64,000 bases of DNA from positions 8,814,567-8,878,566 of the forward strand of contig QVOM02000103.1 in assembly GCA_003586115.2 (NCBI GenBank), written 5' to 3'. Source of the DNA: Salvator merianae. Taxonomy: Eukaryota; Chordata; Lepidosauria; Squamata; Teiidae. Made by a program: the position numbers and the translations under genes. A model generated the notes under the pieces. That model saw only the letters and a list, made by a program, of their open reading frames with translations. It ran no database searches and was not told where the DNA came from. Numbering within the stretch: position 1 is the first letter of the stretch; each line of letters opens with the position of its first letter. This document shows positions 22,210-33,639 of this stretch, one piece after another.

Positions 22210-22226
22210 CCCAACTGATACCTTTT
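22210..22226. repeat. target-site duplication, right copy
   Basis: Exact repeat of 20845-20861; see the left copy. The interrupted L2 resumes here. Confidence 0.92.
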
Positions 22227-23456
22227 CTGATTACATATGATCTTCTTGGCCCACTTCAATCAAGTTTCCAGGCAGGCCATTCTACTGAAATGGCCTTAAC
22301 TCATACAATAAATAAAATCCTAGTGGCAAAGGCTCAGTGTCAAACATTGGTTTTGATTCTTCTCAATCTTTCCACAGCCTTTGACACCTTGGATCATCAG
22401 ATCTGTTATCATAGTTGGCATCATTGGGAATAACAGGGAACTGTCTCTCTTGGTTTAAATTATTTCTGTCTGATTGCTCTTTTTCTGTTGCATCTTGGGG
22501 ATTTACAACAAATGTGTTCTGCAAGTTTGGGGTCCTCTTCTTTTTTCTTAATATATGCTTCCCTTAGTTTTTCTTATTTCAGAGCTGGGTCTTCAGCATC
22601 ATATCTATGCTGATGAAATTCAAATTTTTCAGAGCTTTAAGTCATTGGACTCCTCTGCATGGAATTCTGTAATGGAGTCCCTGTTGAGTGTGTCTCAGTG
22701 GATGACTAACTATCATCTGAAGCTGAATATGGGCAAAACAGAGATCTTGATGTTTCAGACTGATCATCCAGCAGCTCCACTAATGTGTTTCCCAGTGTGT
22801 TTACAGGATCACTCAGTTGTCTCAGTTCCTGTTGCTCATAACCTTGGAGTCCTACTAGATGATCATTTGTTCTTATGCCCCTTTATTGAGGTGACAGCTA
22901 AGGCATGTAATTTCCATTTTTTGAATATTTGAAGGATCTGGAGGTTCCTAACGATCAAGACCACCCACTTGCTCGCTCAAGCTCTGATGATGCCATGTCT
23001 GGATTACTGTAATAGTTTACTGACAGGTTTGCTTCATTGTTCTCTTCTTCCTCTGACTTTAGATCAGAATAGTGCTGTTCAGGCTGTTTTAAATCTTCCT
23101 AAATAGTCCCATGTCTCAGCCCCTTGTAAAGGCCTTCATTGGTTGCCAATTCAAGTCAGGGCTCATTTTAAATTGTTGGTTTAGGTGTTTGAAGCCCTAT
23201 ACTCTAATCTTCCTAGCTATTTGGCAGCTCAGCTGACATGGTATGTACCTTCCAGGAACCTACACTCTACAGCAAGGCATTATTGGCTGCTCTACCGATG
23301 CCTACAGCCACCTCAAGGCTGTGAGCCTTTCAATACCTGGCCCCAGATTTGTGGAACACACAAATGTCTTCCTGTGGACCTCTGTTTTCAAAAGGGGTTG
23401 AAGGCTTTAAATATTATTATATTTAAATATTATGTTAAATATTATTAAATGTGACA
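22210..23456 (+). mobile_element. L2-clade LINE, 3' segment with RT core
   Basis: It continues the L2 from 20861. The frames give 'SSFQAGHSTEMAL', then LILLNLSTAFDTLDH (motif A, with Asn where active elements have Asp). YADEIQIF (motif C, Asp to Glu) is near 22605-22630, then a 'NLGVLLDDH' segment at about 22838-22870 and C-terminal sequence to about 23440. It ends in an AT-rich tail 'aaatattattaaatgtgac'. Both catalytic motifs are altered and the frame is broken near 22430-22550, so it cannot encode an active reverse transcriptase. Confidence 0.78.
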
Positions 23457-23869
23457 CAAAGTGGTAGTAAAATCCTCTGTGGCCCATTTCAAGGCTTTAT
23501 TGTACCAGGTCTCCAAGTCTGTCAACATTTTTCTCGCATGCAAGGTGAGCCAAAAAGAAAGAGTCTGGGTTGGTTCAGGGAAGGCTTGTGGTGAGATTGT
23601 GAGCCCTGAACTAGCTTGGCACATTTGTACTCCTCCTGCCTTCAGAGTTTATAACTTCAAAACAAAGTGCTTGGACAATTCTGTTACTGGTTTCTCAGGG
23701 ACCGCAGAAGTGACATCTAGCCAAATAGTCCCAAATGGGGCAGGACTGGCACATTTCTCAGGTCCCAGACTGTCATGTCTATTGACATGCAGATATGCAT
23801 CTTAGCCTTGGGAAAAGGCAGATGCAGTTGAAAGACTGTCCCAGAATCTGCAAGCTGAGAGGTTCTGAA

Positions 23870-24450
23870 TCGTATAAAACAAACTCAGGTTGAATCCTTT
23901 CAAATTGGAATGGCTGCTATTAAGATCCCAGACCAAGGGTTAATTAACAGTATTACAATGTCCATGATGAAGCTGGTTTGGGACCTGGGGGTTCTCCTTG
24001 ATTTTCAGCTATTGTTGTAACAGGTGGAGTCTGTTGAGCCTAAGAGAGCCTTTGACCAGGTCAAGCTGTTGTGACAAATATGGCTGAATTTTGGCCATCA
24101 GTCTTTAATTTCAGTGGCACATACCCTTATCATTTCTAGACTGGATTATTGTTATGATCTTTACTGAAGATGATCCAATCAGTACTGAATGTAGTAGGCA
24201 GGATTTTATGTAACTCCTAGAAATATGACCATGTAACCACAACACTTGTTGCATTGCCTCCTCATTTGCTGCTACGTTTATTTTGAGTTTCAGGTTCAAA
24301 TAGGTTACCAAATAGGACTCATCCCATGAGGAGCTCCCAGTGCAGATTCCAGGTCCCAGTTTAATTGTGGGAACTCAAGTTAGGAAAATAACATTTTTAG
24401 TATGGCCTCTACAAGGATCAACATCAAAACCTCCTTTTAAAAAACAACTT
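23870..24450 (+). mobile_element. second L2 LINE 3' fragment
   Basis: The frame-shifted translation gives 'LGVLLDFQL' near 23985-24010 and SVAHTLIISRLDYC near 24110-24150, then a degenerate 'LPPHLLLRL' piece near 24255-24285. These match the C-terminal part of L2 proteins (LGVLLD, ALVTSRLDYC, LHWLP). It is a separate, more degraded copy with many stops. Confidence 0.6.
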
Positions 24451-24459
24451 AACATATAT

Positions 24460-25930
24460 TTTTTCCCAGTCAGCTGGGAATGGCAATCCATTCAGTGAAT
24501 GATCCAGCTGGTTCACAGAATTGGCAATTAGATTTATTGATGAATGTCTTCCTAGTTCATTTTCATTCATATACCTACGCAACAGCAATTCCTAGAACAA
24601 TAAGTCTTCTCATTCTCCAAACAATTCAGATGTCTGCTGAGATGTTCTTAAGAGACCAAGAAATTTCTCTGAACATTGGCTTTTAAATCCTTCTCTGCAT
24701 TTCTCATGGCACAGTGAATCATGGAAAATATGCTGAATCTTCTAAATCAATCATGCAAGAAAGCAGCATATACATAGATGATTTGATCCATACAGGCAGC
24801 TGATATTTATTTAAAAACCAAAAGGTAGTATAGGTATTTCCATTAGAGCTATCTTAGTAGCTCTTTGTCAGTTCTAAAGTGTAAATCTGACACCCAAACA
24901 CTATTCTGGAATACTTTAATCTGTAAACCTAAACAGTGGCAATAGGTACAAGTAATTTTATTTTTACAGACATAAGATTTTGACTTAAGATTCCTGAAAT
25001 AGACATTACAGAGGATAAAAACCTGTTCAGCTGTGCAAAGATGATTCATGAAAAGCTGTTTCTATCATTGCCAACAATGTTTCTTCCACAGTAACAGGTA
25101 ATAAATTATCAGATGGTTAATCCATGCTACATATCTCTTTTCAGATTGCACTAAATAAGTGAGTTTTTTAAAACAATTCTTAAGGAATGAAAGAAATGTG
25201 TGTGCCATTTCAGAAAAATAATCTCACTCTGTAATATGTACATGCTGAAAAACTGCAATTATGTTTTACAATTCTCATACATTGCCTAGCAATCTTCAAA
25301 TACAATTACCCATATCGTTTAAAAAAACTGAAAACACGATTATGGAAGTTGGCATATTCAGATGAGCATTGTATATGAGACTTATACAATGTGGTAAAGT
25401 GTTGGTAAAGATGTGATTTATGGGGCACAGTGATTACCAACCTATTGTGGGAAGGATAAAATTCTAAAAATGAAGACCTAGTAACACTCTAATAAGAACA
25501 ACTAAAGCAACCAGGTATGAAAAGCTAATACAGAAGTGAAGAAAAGGGTTCTTTTCATTTATTTTAAACATTTTCACTCAGTTTTCATTGAATTTGTTCC
25601 CAGGGTCTAAATGCAACACATACATGTGTTTTTAATACCAATTTTTCTTCCCCTGGTAGGTAAAGATAGTTAAGTTCCATCAACACTATTTGCCTCTCTT
25701 CTACTCAGAGATCATCAGGGTAGAACCTATGTCTGTCCCTACCATCTCTTGTTTTTTTCATGATCTTGGATAAAGGTAAGATGGGAAATATTATTTCCCC
25801 TGTCTCAAGTCCTTTTTGCTATTTTTATTCAGGTACCTGATAGAAGCAAGAAATTATCTTTAGTTTGTAGGTCCCGTTTCAAATGAAGATACTTTCTACT
25901 CTCAGGAGACATCTGAGATTCACTCAGACT
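24460..25930. other. stretch without a recognisable gene
   Basis: AT-rich sequence with no recognised gene or transposon end. Confidence 0.5.
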
Positions 25931-25934
25931 GTGG

Positions 25935-26326
25935 AAGGCAAGGCAGCATTCCCATAACCATGGCATTCCTGTTCGAGGTTTTGATCCTGATTAAGGGCCT
26001 CCATGGTAATCTCTTGAGCCTTGTCGATTTGCACATTAGTGAATCCTCATCTCCTGCTGGTATGCTCTACACTAGATGGGGTGTAAGCTCAATCTGGGTC
26101 ATCCTGATTGGGAATACCGGTAGACCCGATTAAATGTGTCTACCAGCAGACCAGCAGGCCTTGATCTTGAGTGAGGAGATGTTCTGCCAAAATGTGTTTC
26201 CCAGTGACTCCAAGGCTAGGAATTTTTGGACTCAGCTCCAGGACCAGCATAGGCTGATCTAGACCAGCACTATCATGCAGTTGGCACTGATCCAGCCCAC
26301 AATGATAGGTAAGTGCAGAAAGGCTC
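25935..26326. repeat. GC-rich interspersed DNA element fragment
   Basis: A GC-rich block between AT-rich flanks ends 'gtaagtgcagaaaggctc' at 26310-26327, like the ends at 19171 and 52952. Its left end is unclear. The 62-codon minus-strand frame at 26140-26328 lies in it and is not protein-like. Confidence 0.4.
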
Positions 26327-26329
26327 AAG

Positions 26330-27765
26330 AAACAAGAGAAACATTATTTACAGAAGTGATTGATATTTCTGTAATTCTTACCTGCAGAATTTACAAATGT
26401 TCTGATACCTCTATAACAGCTAGCACCACAACATATACTAGCCAAGTTTTGAAGGAAAGCTCATTAAAACTTTTAATAAAGGTTCTTCAATAATTATGCA
26501 CCATCTTAAATATTACTGTGTGTGTTTATCCAGGATTTATTCCTTTTATGTCTTATAAGCTCAGTAGGCATGAGCTTCAGAGAGCATAGATCCTTGTCTC
26601 ACAAATGTTCCAGTTTAGAAATAGTCGCAGACTATGGGGAAAGATACCATTTCAATCACAGGTTCACAGTTTGGTTCAAAGACAAAAAAATGAAATTATT
26701 TATGTTTAATGAATTAAATCATAGTATATAATTCTTTTAAAAAATACACCTATACAATTTTTAAATCATAGCAGTAACAAAAGACCACAAACAATAAGCA
26801 GATAATATGCAATGTAAGTTCCCTCCCAACACCAATTTAATCAAGCAGTGAAGTGCTTTGAAACACTCCTAATAACTTCTCTGAAGGCTTTGATTTAGAA
26901 GTACTCTTCACAGTCCCACTTTTTCAGATCTATTTTCTTCTGAAATTATTGCCTCTCAAACAAGGCTTGAAGCCAGACCAGCACACCCTTGGAAGCAGAG
27001 ACACACTGGTGCAGAAAGTATATATTGAACAATTGGTAAACTCATCAAAAATCCTCAGACAATCCAAGGTTGTATTGACACAGAGAGAAAAAAAAAGATA
27101 TATCTGAGGCATCTTAGAGACGGCTAAGAGATGCCTGGCAGGCCGGATCATTCAAATGCCAGCCAGCCCCTCCCCCTCTCACAAATATTCTAGGCTAGAA
27201 AAGGTAGATTAGAGATGTGTTAAAGACCCTAAGGTGCTTTTGGGACTCTTTCTTGCTACGTGAATGAAACCTAAGTACCTAGAAGTTTGGCATGCTAAGT
27301 AGCTGATCCTGCAAAGATTTCTGTCAATATATTGGTTCATGTACTAGCAGAAACTTATTTCGAATCTTTAAACAGCTTGCAACAGCAAAACACATTAACT
27401 GCACTAAACACTTCATGGAGCAGCTGCCTAACTATGCATTCATTTATTTGTGAGGGATATACAGCCTAAGCCAAAGTACTTTATCAGAAACAGGGAATCC
27501 CTGTCAGAAGGCAGCTATATCTTATGAATAGAAAGAGAAGCAATGCTTTACATGCTTACATGCCAAGCATCCTCAGAAGTAGAAAACTGGGATACATGAG
27601 AAAAAGAAGGCCTGTAGAAACACTACAAACATTTTGGGAACATAACTGATAAAGCATATAAGAAAATATAGCTACTTGATTTATGTGCATGAAGAATAAT
27701 GGACTAGTAAGATCATTGTGATAATTTGGAGAGATTCTGCTGCAGATACCACCAATCACTGAATG
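26330..27765. other. stretch without a recognisable gene
   Basis: No supported gene. Frames of 60-73 codons occur on both strands without protein-like features or splice signals that I trust. Confidence 0.45.
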
Positions 27766-28104
27766 TCATCCTGCAGTGTTCCACATCACAGCGTTCTTTG
27801 TGGTAGCACTCACATTCAGGAATGTTCTCCCTTCAAAAGTTTGTGAGGTGCCTACTATTATATTTTTAGGTGCTGGATCAGTATATGTGGGTGGGTTTAG
27901 GCAAATGCTCTGCCCCATGGTATATAAAGTAGTATTAGAACAAAAGAGATGGTGGGTTTGTGTATATTCTCCTAGCAACAATAGAGTATCTGATATTGCT
28001 AAAGACTGTGTTTGTGTGGTGTGGAACCAAGGTCCTAGGTTGGGTGGCAAAACACCTATAAAAGGACATACTACCATCCACGGTGGCTGTGTTTTCCTGA
28101 ACAA
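27766..28104 (-). pseudogene. unassigned 112-codon frame, possibly an old retroviral envelope fragment
   Basis: The frame is rich in Pro, Thr, Cys, Trp and aromatic residues and has two N-glycosylation sequons (NTT in FCSNTTLYT, NVS in FLNVSATT). The spacing C...MGQSICLNPPTY...IIVG recalls a secreted or surface domain, such as the surface subunit of betaretrovirus-like envelope genes. The plus strand is also open over almost the same span (27776-28129). No long terminal repeats, gag or pol were seen nearby. A splice-acceptor-like TTTGTTCAG lies just upstream on the minus strand, so a host exon is an alternative. The envelope idea rests on composition and motif spacing only. Confidence 0.3.
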
Positions 28105-28209
28105 ATATATTTTTTATTTAAGCTTTTAACAGATAAATACAATACTAAAGAAAAGAAAACAGAGTTTAATAAAATATCTTGAGAGAGAATAGAACTGAAA
28201 TTGAGGGGT

Positions 28210-28800
28210 TTGTTTTTGTAGTTTTGCTCCAATGAGACCCTTGAAAATGTTTTGGGCTCCTTGTCAAGCAGAAAATATTATTCACTAGGGATATTTCCTC
28301 ATTTCCCTTTTCTGGACTGGGCTAGGCTGAAGCAGTTCCAACAGCTGGATCACTCCTAGGGTCCAGAACATTCTGTCTGCATTTGGGCAGCTGTTCTGAG
28401 ATAGTCACTGCACCAACCCTGAACACTGTTGGTCTTTGGAGCCAGTCTCTGCATTCTCAGAGCCCCCAGAGCCCCATTTCAGCAGCACAGTTTTGTGTGC
28501 CATCAAAATGGGTCCCTTTGTTAAACCAGTCCATGGAGACATACACCCTTTCTCACACCGACTTTGATCATTTACTCGTGAGCAAGATGGCAGTAGACCT
28601 TTTTAAACAGATCTATCACTGTCTTTGGTCTAGGCAGGTATTTTGGGCCACCTGGACTGGACTACATTCTGTCAAATGTGGACCGAACATGCTAACAGGG
28701 ATCATGGCCTCTTTGGCTTACACCAGAGTGCAGAAGAGAGAAGCGCAGAAGCAGGTCACGCGGTCCACCGTACTGGGTTGCCAATAAATGGGGAAAGGCC
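28210..28800. repeat. GC-rich interspersed repeat
   Basis: A block of CCAG/CTGG-rich text with overlapping frames (134 and 78 codons). It contains phrases like those at 36200 and 1200 (for example 'ctggactggactacattct'). It ends 'gggaaaggccctatcac'. Probably an old non-autonomous element. No protein domain is visible. Confidence 0.35.
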
Positions 28801-29096
28801 CTATCACTTTGGTATTCTAAACTTTGTAACATATAAAATTGAAAAATTAATAGGCAATATTGGGCAAATAAGAGACTAAAAATCTATTTATCATTTGGAA
28901 ACCTGGGGAAAGCATGATTCCTTACATATCATGTTGGAAGAAAAGTTGGAAAAAAAATAGAAATCTGATATTTTTATCATTTGGGAAACCGTCTTCTTGT
29001 AGGATCTGAAAACAAAAATAATTTAAGTGATCAAAACACTGTGAACTGGCTGTACGTTATATTTAAGCAAGCATATCTTACAACTTTAAAAAATAC

Positions 29097-29290
29097 CTGG
29101 TATATTTTGAGCTGTGTTCAGAGATGCAAATAGTTGTGTACCGCAGAAAAACAATTTTTGCAAAGCGGAAACATTTACAAAATGATTTGGCATATCACTA
29201 AGGACAATAACAGCCCCTATATATGCATAAATAAGTAGGTTTGTTGCTCCTGACATTCCAATTATTGTGTTTTGAAAGACAATCATAACA
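29097..29290 (-). other. possible exon-like segment with hydrophobic frame
   Basis: The minus-strand frame is open for 71 codons and includes a membrane-like run, NLLIYAYIGAVIVLSDM. It is bracketed by TATTTCAG (acceptor-like) and CCAG|GTATTT (donor-like). The polypyrimidine tract is weak, the donor is not strong, and I do not recognise the protein. This is a candidate only. Confidence 0.2.
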
Positions 29291-30020
29291 CTGAAATACA
29301 TTCACTTCTCTTTGCATTCAGCTGGATCAGGTACATCTATCCTGACTTGTCATAGGGAATCACTTGGTAGTAGAAACAATGCTTCATTGATTGAAATGAT
29401 GCTATTTAATACAGATTCAGAAATCTAAGAATTAGTTTTCATCATCACATTTGAACTTTAGCATGTGCTTGAATCCTGTGAATAAATTTTTACCTGCAAA
29501 ACAACTTATTATTATAACAGTGTCAGAAGGTATAAACTAAGCCAGATGAATAATTCAAGAATGGCAAATTTATTTTTGTTAATGTTATACACCAGCTAGG
29601 AGGGTATTTTTTTTACCTTCATCAGAAGCTCCAAAATGTAATTCCTGCATATGTGGGACATTTTTGTACTCAGGGATATAAATGTTTGCCATTTTTGTGT
29701 TGCAGTAAATTTGTACTCCTCTTTTAAACTGATTCTTACTGGATTATTGCACTAGAAAACATCTTACATTAAACCATTGTACATTTTCAGTTAAACACTT
29801 CATTTTCTAGGTTAGAGTTAAAGTGCCAGGAGACAATTAAATTTATTCACAGAAGATTAAATAGCTGTGAAAAAATTAAAATAAAACCTTGCTTGAAAAA
29901 GTCAAGAATCCAGTGACTTGCTACTTTTTACTGATATGAAGCCAGCTTGGCTGGAAGCAAATTGCTTCATTTTTGCATTTTAAAGATTTGCCTTTGGATG
30001 CACACAAATCAGCAAAACTA

Positions 30021-30074
30021 AGCCTTGCAAAAAAAAAAAAAGAAGAAGAAGAAGAAGGAAGGAAGGAAGGAAGA
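30021..30074. repeat. purine low-complexity tract
   Basis: An A run passes into (AAG)n and then (GGAA)n. It is a simple repeat, possibly from the A-rich tail of an old retrotransposon. Confidence 0.85.
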
Positions 30075-30525
30075 CATTATAATGGGGAAATTGGTAAAAT
30101 TTGTATACCAATTGAAATGAAGAGTGCAGTCATTTTGTATCCAAACAGTTCCCCACTCCCAACCCAGAGGCCAAATCACTTACGAGAATGACCTGAAATT
30201 AGACATGATGGTAGGATTAAAGATCAAAGAGCAGATAGAGTAGGCATTTTAGAGTAGATAGAGTAGACAGGAAACTAGTCTGGATATTCTGATGAAGTTG
30301 AACAATTATCGTGTAACCCTGTTTAAAACTAGGAATGAGCACTACACAAAAACTCAGAGAAACATCAATTTTCAAATGTTATCAAATTCAAATGAATCTG
30401 AACTGTCCAATTGTAGAGTCATTCTCTGTATAACACAAACCGAAGTACCAGAAACTGCACATTAAATGTTCTATGTCATCTTTCTAATCAGTTTAAAACT
30501 ATGGTAATCCCTTGTATAATAGAGT

Positions 30526-30897
30526 ATGGGCCTGTTCGCACTTCAGTGCTAGTGAGCACTCTGTAGAGGCCCTAGGGTTCAGGGCAAAGCTCCTAAACAC
30601 TACTAGCAGTGGACAACTAAATCATTGTCCACAGCTGTACTGGGAGAAGTTGGACTGTGCCCAGTAATCAGCATTTGCACCTGCTTCCGGGTGTGAATGC
30701 TGCAGACCACAGCTGCAACTGTGCACTTGTGCACCATGTCCCCAGTCACCATAGCAGTGGCTGAACATTTCTGTGGCTGCTGTCATGGTACATGGCCAGC
30801 ATTCACACTGCAACTGCTGGAAGCCCAGTTCTTGGGTCTGTTCCACCTCAGAATGATAGAATTCTTCCATTATAAGGTGGAAAGTGTGAACAGGCCC
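30526..30897. mobile_element. short DNA transposon with GGGCCTGTTCRCACTT ends
   Basis: The left end 'gggcctgttcgcacttcag' (about 30529) and the right end 'aagtgtgaacaggccc' (to about 30896) are inverted repeats. The element is about 370 bp with no coding capacity. Related to those at 18711, 42671, 52695 and 56651. The flanking 8-mers do not match by eye. Confidence 0.7.
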
Positions 30898-31252
30898 GAT
30901 GATTTGGTTAACACAAACCTCTCTGAAGTGAAAAAAAAACAGTGTTATTTATGTAATTGCAACCTGCAGAAAGCAGGGGTTTGGGAAAATGCAAAAATTT
31001 AAAGATCCTTCTTCCCAAGCAGGGAAGATCCAGTTTACTAAGATAAATCAATGGTACCACATCACATTACGGAAGATTACCAGGATTGTATTAAACGATG
31101 TGAGAAATATTTTACTGATCACATAAGATCAAAACTATAACCAGCAAATCTCAGTCATATAAATGATGACTATAAATGTCTTTTGTGTTGTTTTCATTAA
31201 AGTTTACAAGCAATTATTTTATTGATGATCATCATAGTCTGATAGTATGTTG

Positions 31253-31586
31253 CAGAGATGTGCTGAATCGGTCTAAATATGAACCAGTTTGATCCAAACT
31301 AGGAGTGTTCAAGTGTCTTGAGTTGAAACTAAACCACCCTAGGTTTAGGGGGTTGGTTTGAACTTGAACTGAACCAGAGAGGACCAACAGAATTAGTCAA
31401 ACATCCCAGTTTGAATCAAACTGGTTTATATTCCTCACTATTTTGCTCTTTAAAAGGGCTTTTTTGTAGGATAAATGGTATTTGAACAGGTTCACTGTTT
31501 GATTGAAACTCTTTGAAAAGATTCAAAACTGGATGACAGCATAAGGTTTGAATCAACCACAACTTTAACATTCTTGCACATCTCTA
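31253..31586. mobile_element. hAT-type short element with (C/T)AGAGATGTGC ends
   Basis: The left end 'cagagatgtgctgaa' (31253) and the reverse complement of the right end 'tagagatgtgcaag' (31586) form the terminal repeat. The interior is rich in 'gtttgaa', as in the copies at 49611 and 54480. The flanking 8-mers GTATGTTG and GGATACTG agree at five of eight positions, consistent with an old duplication. Confidence 0.65.
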
Positions 31587-31589
31587 GGA

Positions 31590-32930
31590 TACTGTTTTCT
31601 AGTAGTTAAGTTCTAGGCTTTAGCAAGCTAGTATTATCTTTTCCATATGTTTATTAAAAGTGGGACCTAACAACAAAAGTATTGCAAACTCATTTAATGA
31701 AACCTCATGTCCAGTAGCTTTCTCTTAACTTACTTTCACTAGAACAAAAATATCACCAAAAAGGATAATTGTACTTCCAGCACACAGAGTAAAAGACAAG
31801 GCATGAAACTTTTGAGTGTAGCACTCATCTTAAAATGGCGGCACACTACGGCACACTGTCTGCCTCTCAAGTCCTGTCTGCTCCAGCTGCCAACTCAAAA
31901 CTGGGAATTCCCTGACTGCAATCTTGACAGTTGGAAGAAGTCATCAAGCCTGTGTTTGATGAGGTCCCCAAGAAGATAAGTAAGTCTCTCTGAGTGCAGG
32001 TGGTGACAGAGCTGCTGCCACCAAGCAGGAGAAAGACCTCTTAAAGCTCTTTCTCCCAAAATATTATTCAAGGGCTATAAGAGATGCTTACGGTGGTATG
32101 GCAGTGGGATGTGTATTGGTCCATGCAGATGCCATACTCATCTTGTGCACCATAAAGACACCATCCAGATTTTGCCTAGGCTTCGTCTATCCAAATTGGT
32201 TTCCAGATTGGTATATACAAATAACTGACTGCAGCAAACAAAGCAGAAACTTTCATTCACATCATTACCTCACTTCTCCCACTACTCTGTCCTGATCTGC
32301 AAGGAAATTTCAGAGGCAAAAGAATACACTGTCCTAAAATGCCATCTGAACCTAGGATTGAATATTGAAATTTGAATTTAAGTTTGATATCTTAGTTACT
32401 AAAACACATAGCTTTAAACACACACAAACACACACATACATACACACATAAACTGTTCAGTGAGATGTCCACTAGTAAGAATGTGAAAACTACATTGTGT
32501 GAAACTTGCATAGCAGTGTTGGGAGTGGGAAAAAAAATAAAGAAAATATGAAGCTAATTTTCCAGACTGAAGAGATTAAGGGCAGACCAAGCAGCATTTT
32601 CTGATTCTCTTTTAAACAAATTGAAGCCTGGATCCATTTTTATTTTATTTTCCTACTATTTGACAAAATATTAGAAAATTACTTTTTGCAAGGAAGATTC
32701 AAAAGCATGAATTTTCCCAGGATATATGTTTCTCATCAAACTTCCTTGGTTTATCCATGGTCCTTGATGGCTCCTGTTGAACAGTCTTTATTCTAGAACT
32801 CATAGTACCAAAATGCTTCAGTGCATAGATTGCCAAGTACACTTTGATACAATTACGTCATCTTTCATTTTGTTGATTTGATCACTGTCTTAGAAATTGA
32901 ATACAGAAATTATAACTTTTGAAAATAATA
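31590..32930. other. stretch without a recognisable gene
   Basis: A short (CA)n-type microsatellite with CATA variants lies at about 32414-32452. Otherwise no gene or transposon terminus was recognised. Confidence 0.5.
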
Positions 32931-33097
32931 ACAGATTGTATTTTCCAAAAGCATGGAATACAAAGCCAGGAAGGCCTATCCTCTACAATGGAAGAACAAA
33001 TCCATATTTCAGCAGAATGCATGTAAGTGATACAGGAGAAGACTCGTGTCTGAAGCAGATACAGTCATTGTTACATCTGAGGCATAATGAACCTGAG

Positions 33098-33500
33098 TTA
33101 TGATGAATCCAAGCACAACACACTAATTTCAATACAACTTGACATAATTAAGGCCGCATCCTGCATCCATGCAGTCAGCATTCTGGCTGCCCCAGGGGTG
33201 ACAGGTATGGGATCTGTCTCTATAGTGGCAGTCATGCTTGCTAAATAATCCATGATCCATGGTGGGTTGAGACTTCTGAAAGCCTCATAGGTGCCGAACA
33301 ACAATTCCACAGCTGTGAAGTTTCTGTCTGTGTCACTTTTGTAATGGATTGGAAGTGATCCCAAAATTTGATCATTTCTGGTCTAATCTGAAACCAGCAT
33401 AGGTGTTACCAGCATAGTTGGAGGAGGCAATTATGTTGGCAATGTCCTCATAGAAATTTTTCTGCTCTATCACAAGGACAACACCAAAAGCTGTTTCTGC
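33098..33500 (-). pseudogene. intron-less protein-like segment, broken; candidate endogenous viral element
   Basis: On the minus strand, about 33490-33387 reads a frame with VVLVIEQKNFYEDIANII and ASSNYAGNTYAGFRLDQ, then meets a stop. After a shift the frame at 33364-33155 continues with DTDRNFTAVELLFGTYEAF, PPWIMDY and DPIPVTPGAARML. The composition is that of a folded protein and unlike the LINE frames. There are no splice sites. Repeat-type sequence lies on both sides: the text next to the 33100-33150 edge resembles 36330-36390. That suggests a roughly 350-bp insertion. My best guess is a mononegaviral nucleoprotein remnant, perhaps bornavirus-like, copied by LINE enzymes. I cannot verify this from the window. 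A host retrocopy is the main alternative. Confidence 0.35.
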
Positions 33501-33639
33501 ACCTATAGGCTAGATATAGACAGATACCTTAGCGTGCTGAGCTTTAGGGACACTCAAAAACTAGACATTCTAGTTTGTGTGGATGCATCCTAAACGTATT
33601 GTTTAACCTTTAAAGCACAGATCTACATGAGAATTATGA

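Noticed and set aside
21273..22259. Treating the 328-codon frame as a functional YIF1B gene
   Set aside because: The first 33 codons lie in the target duplication, L2 sequence and leader. The C-terminus after VFM is out of frame, and the copy is flanked by duplications and a poly(A) tract.
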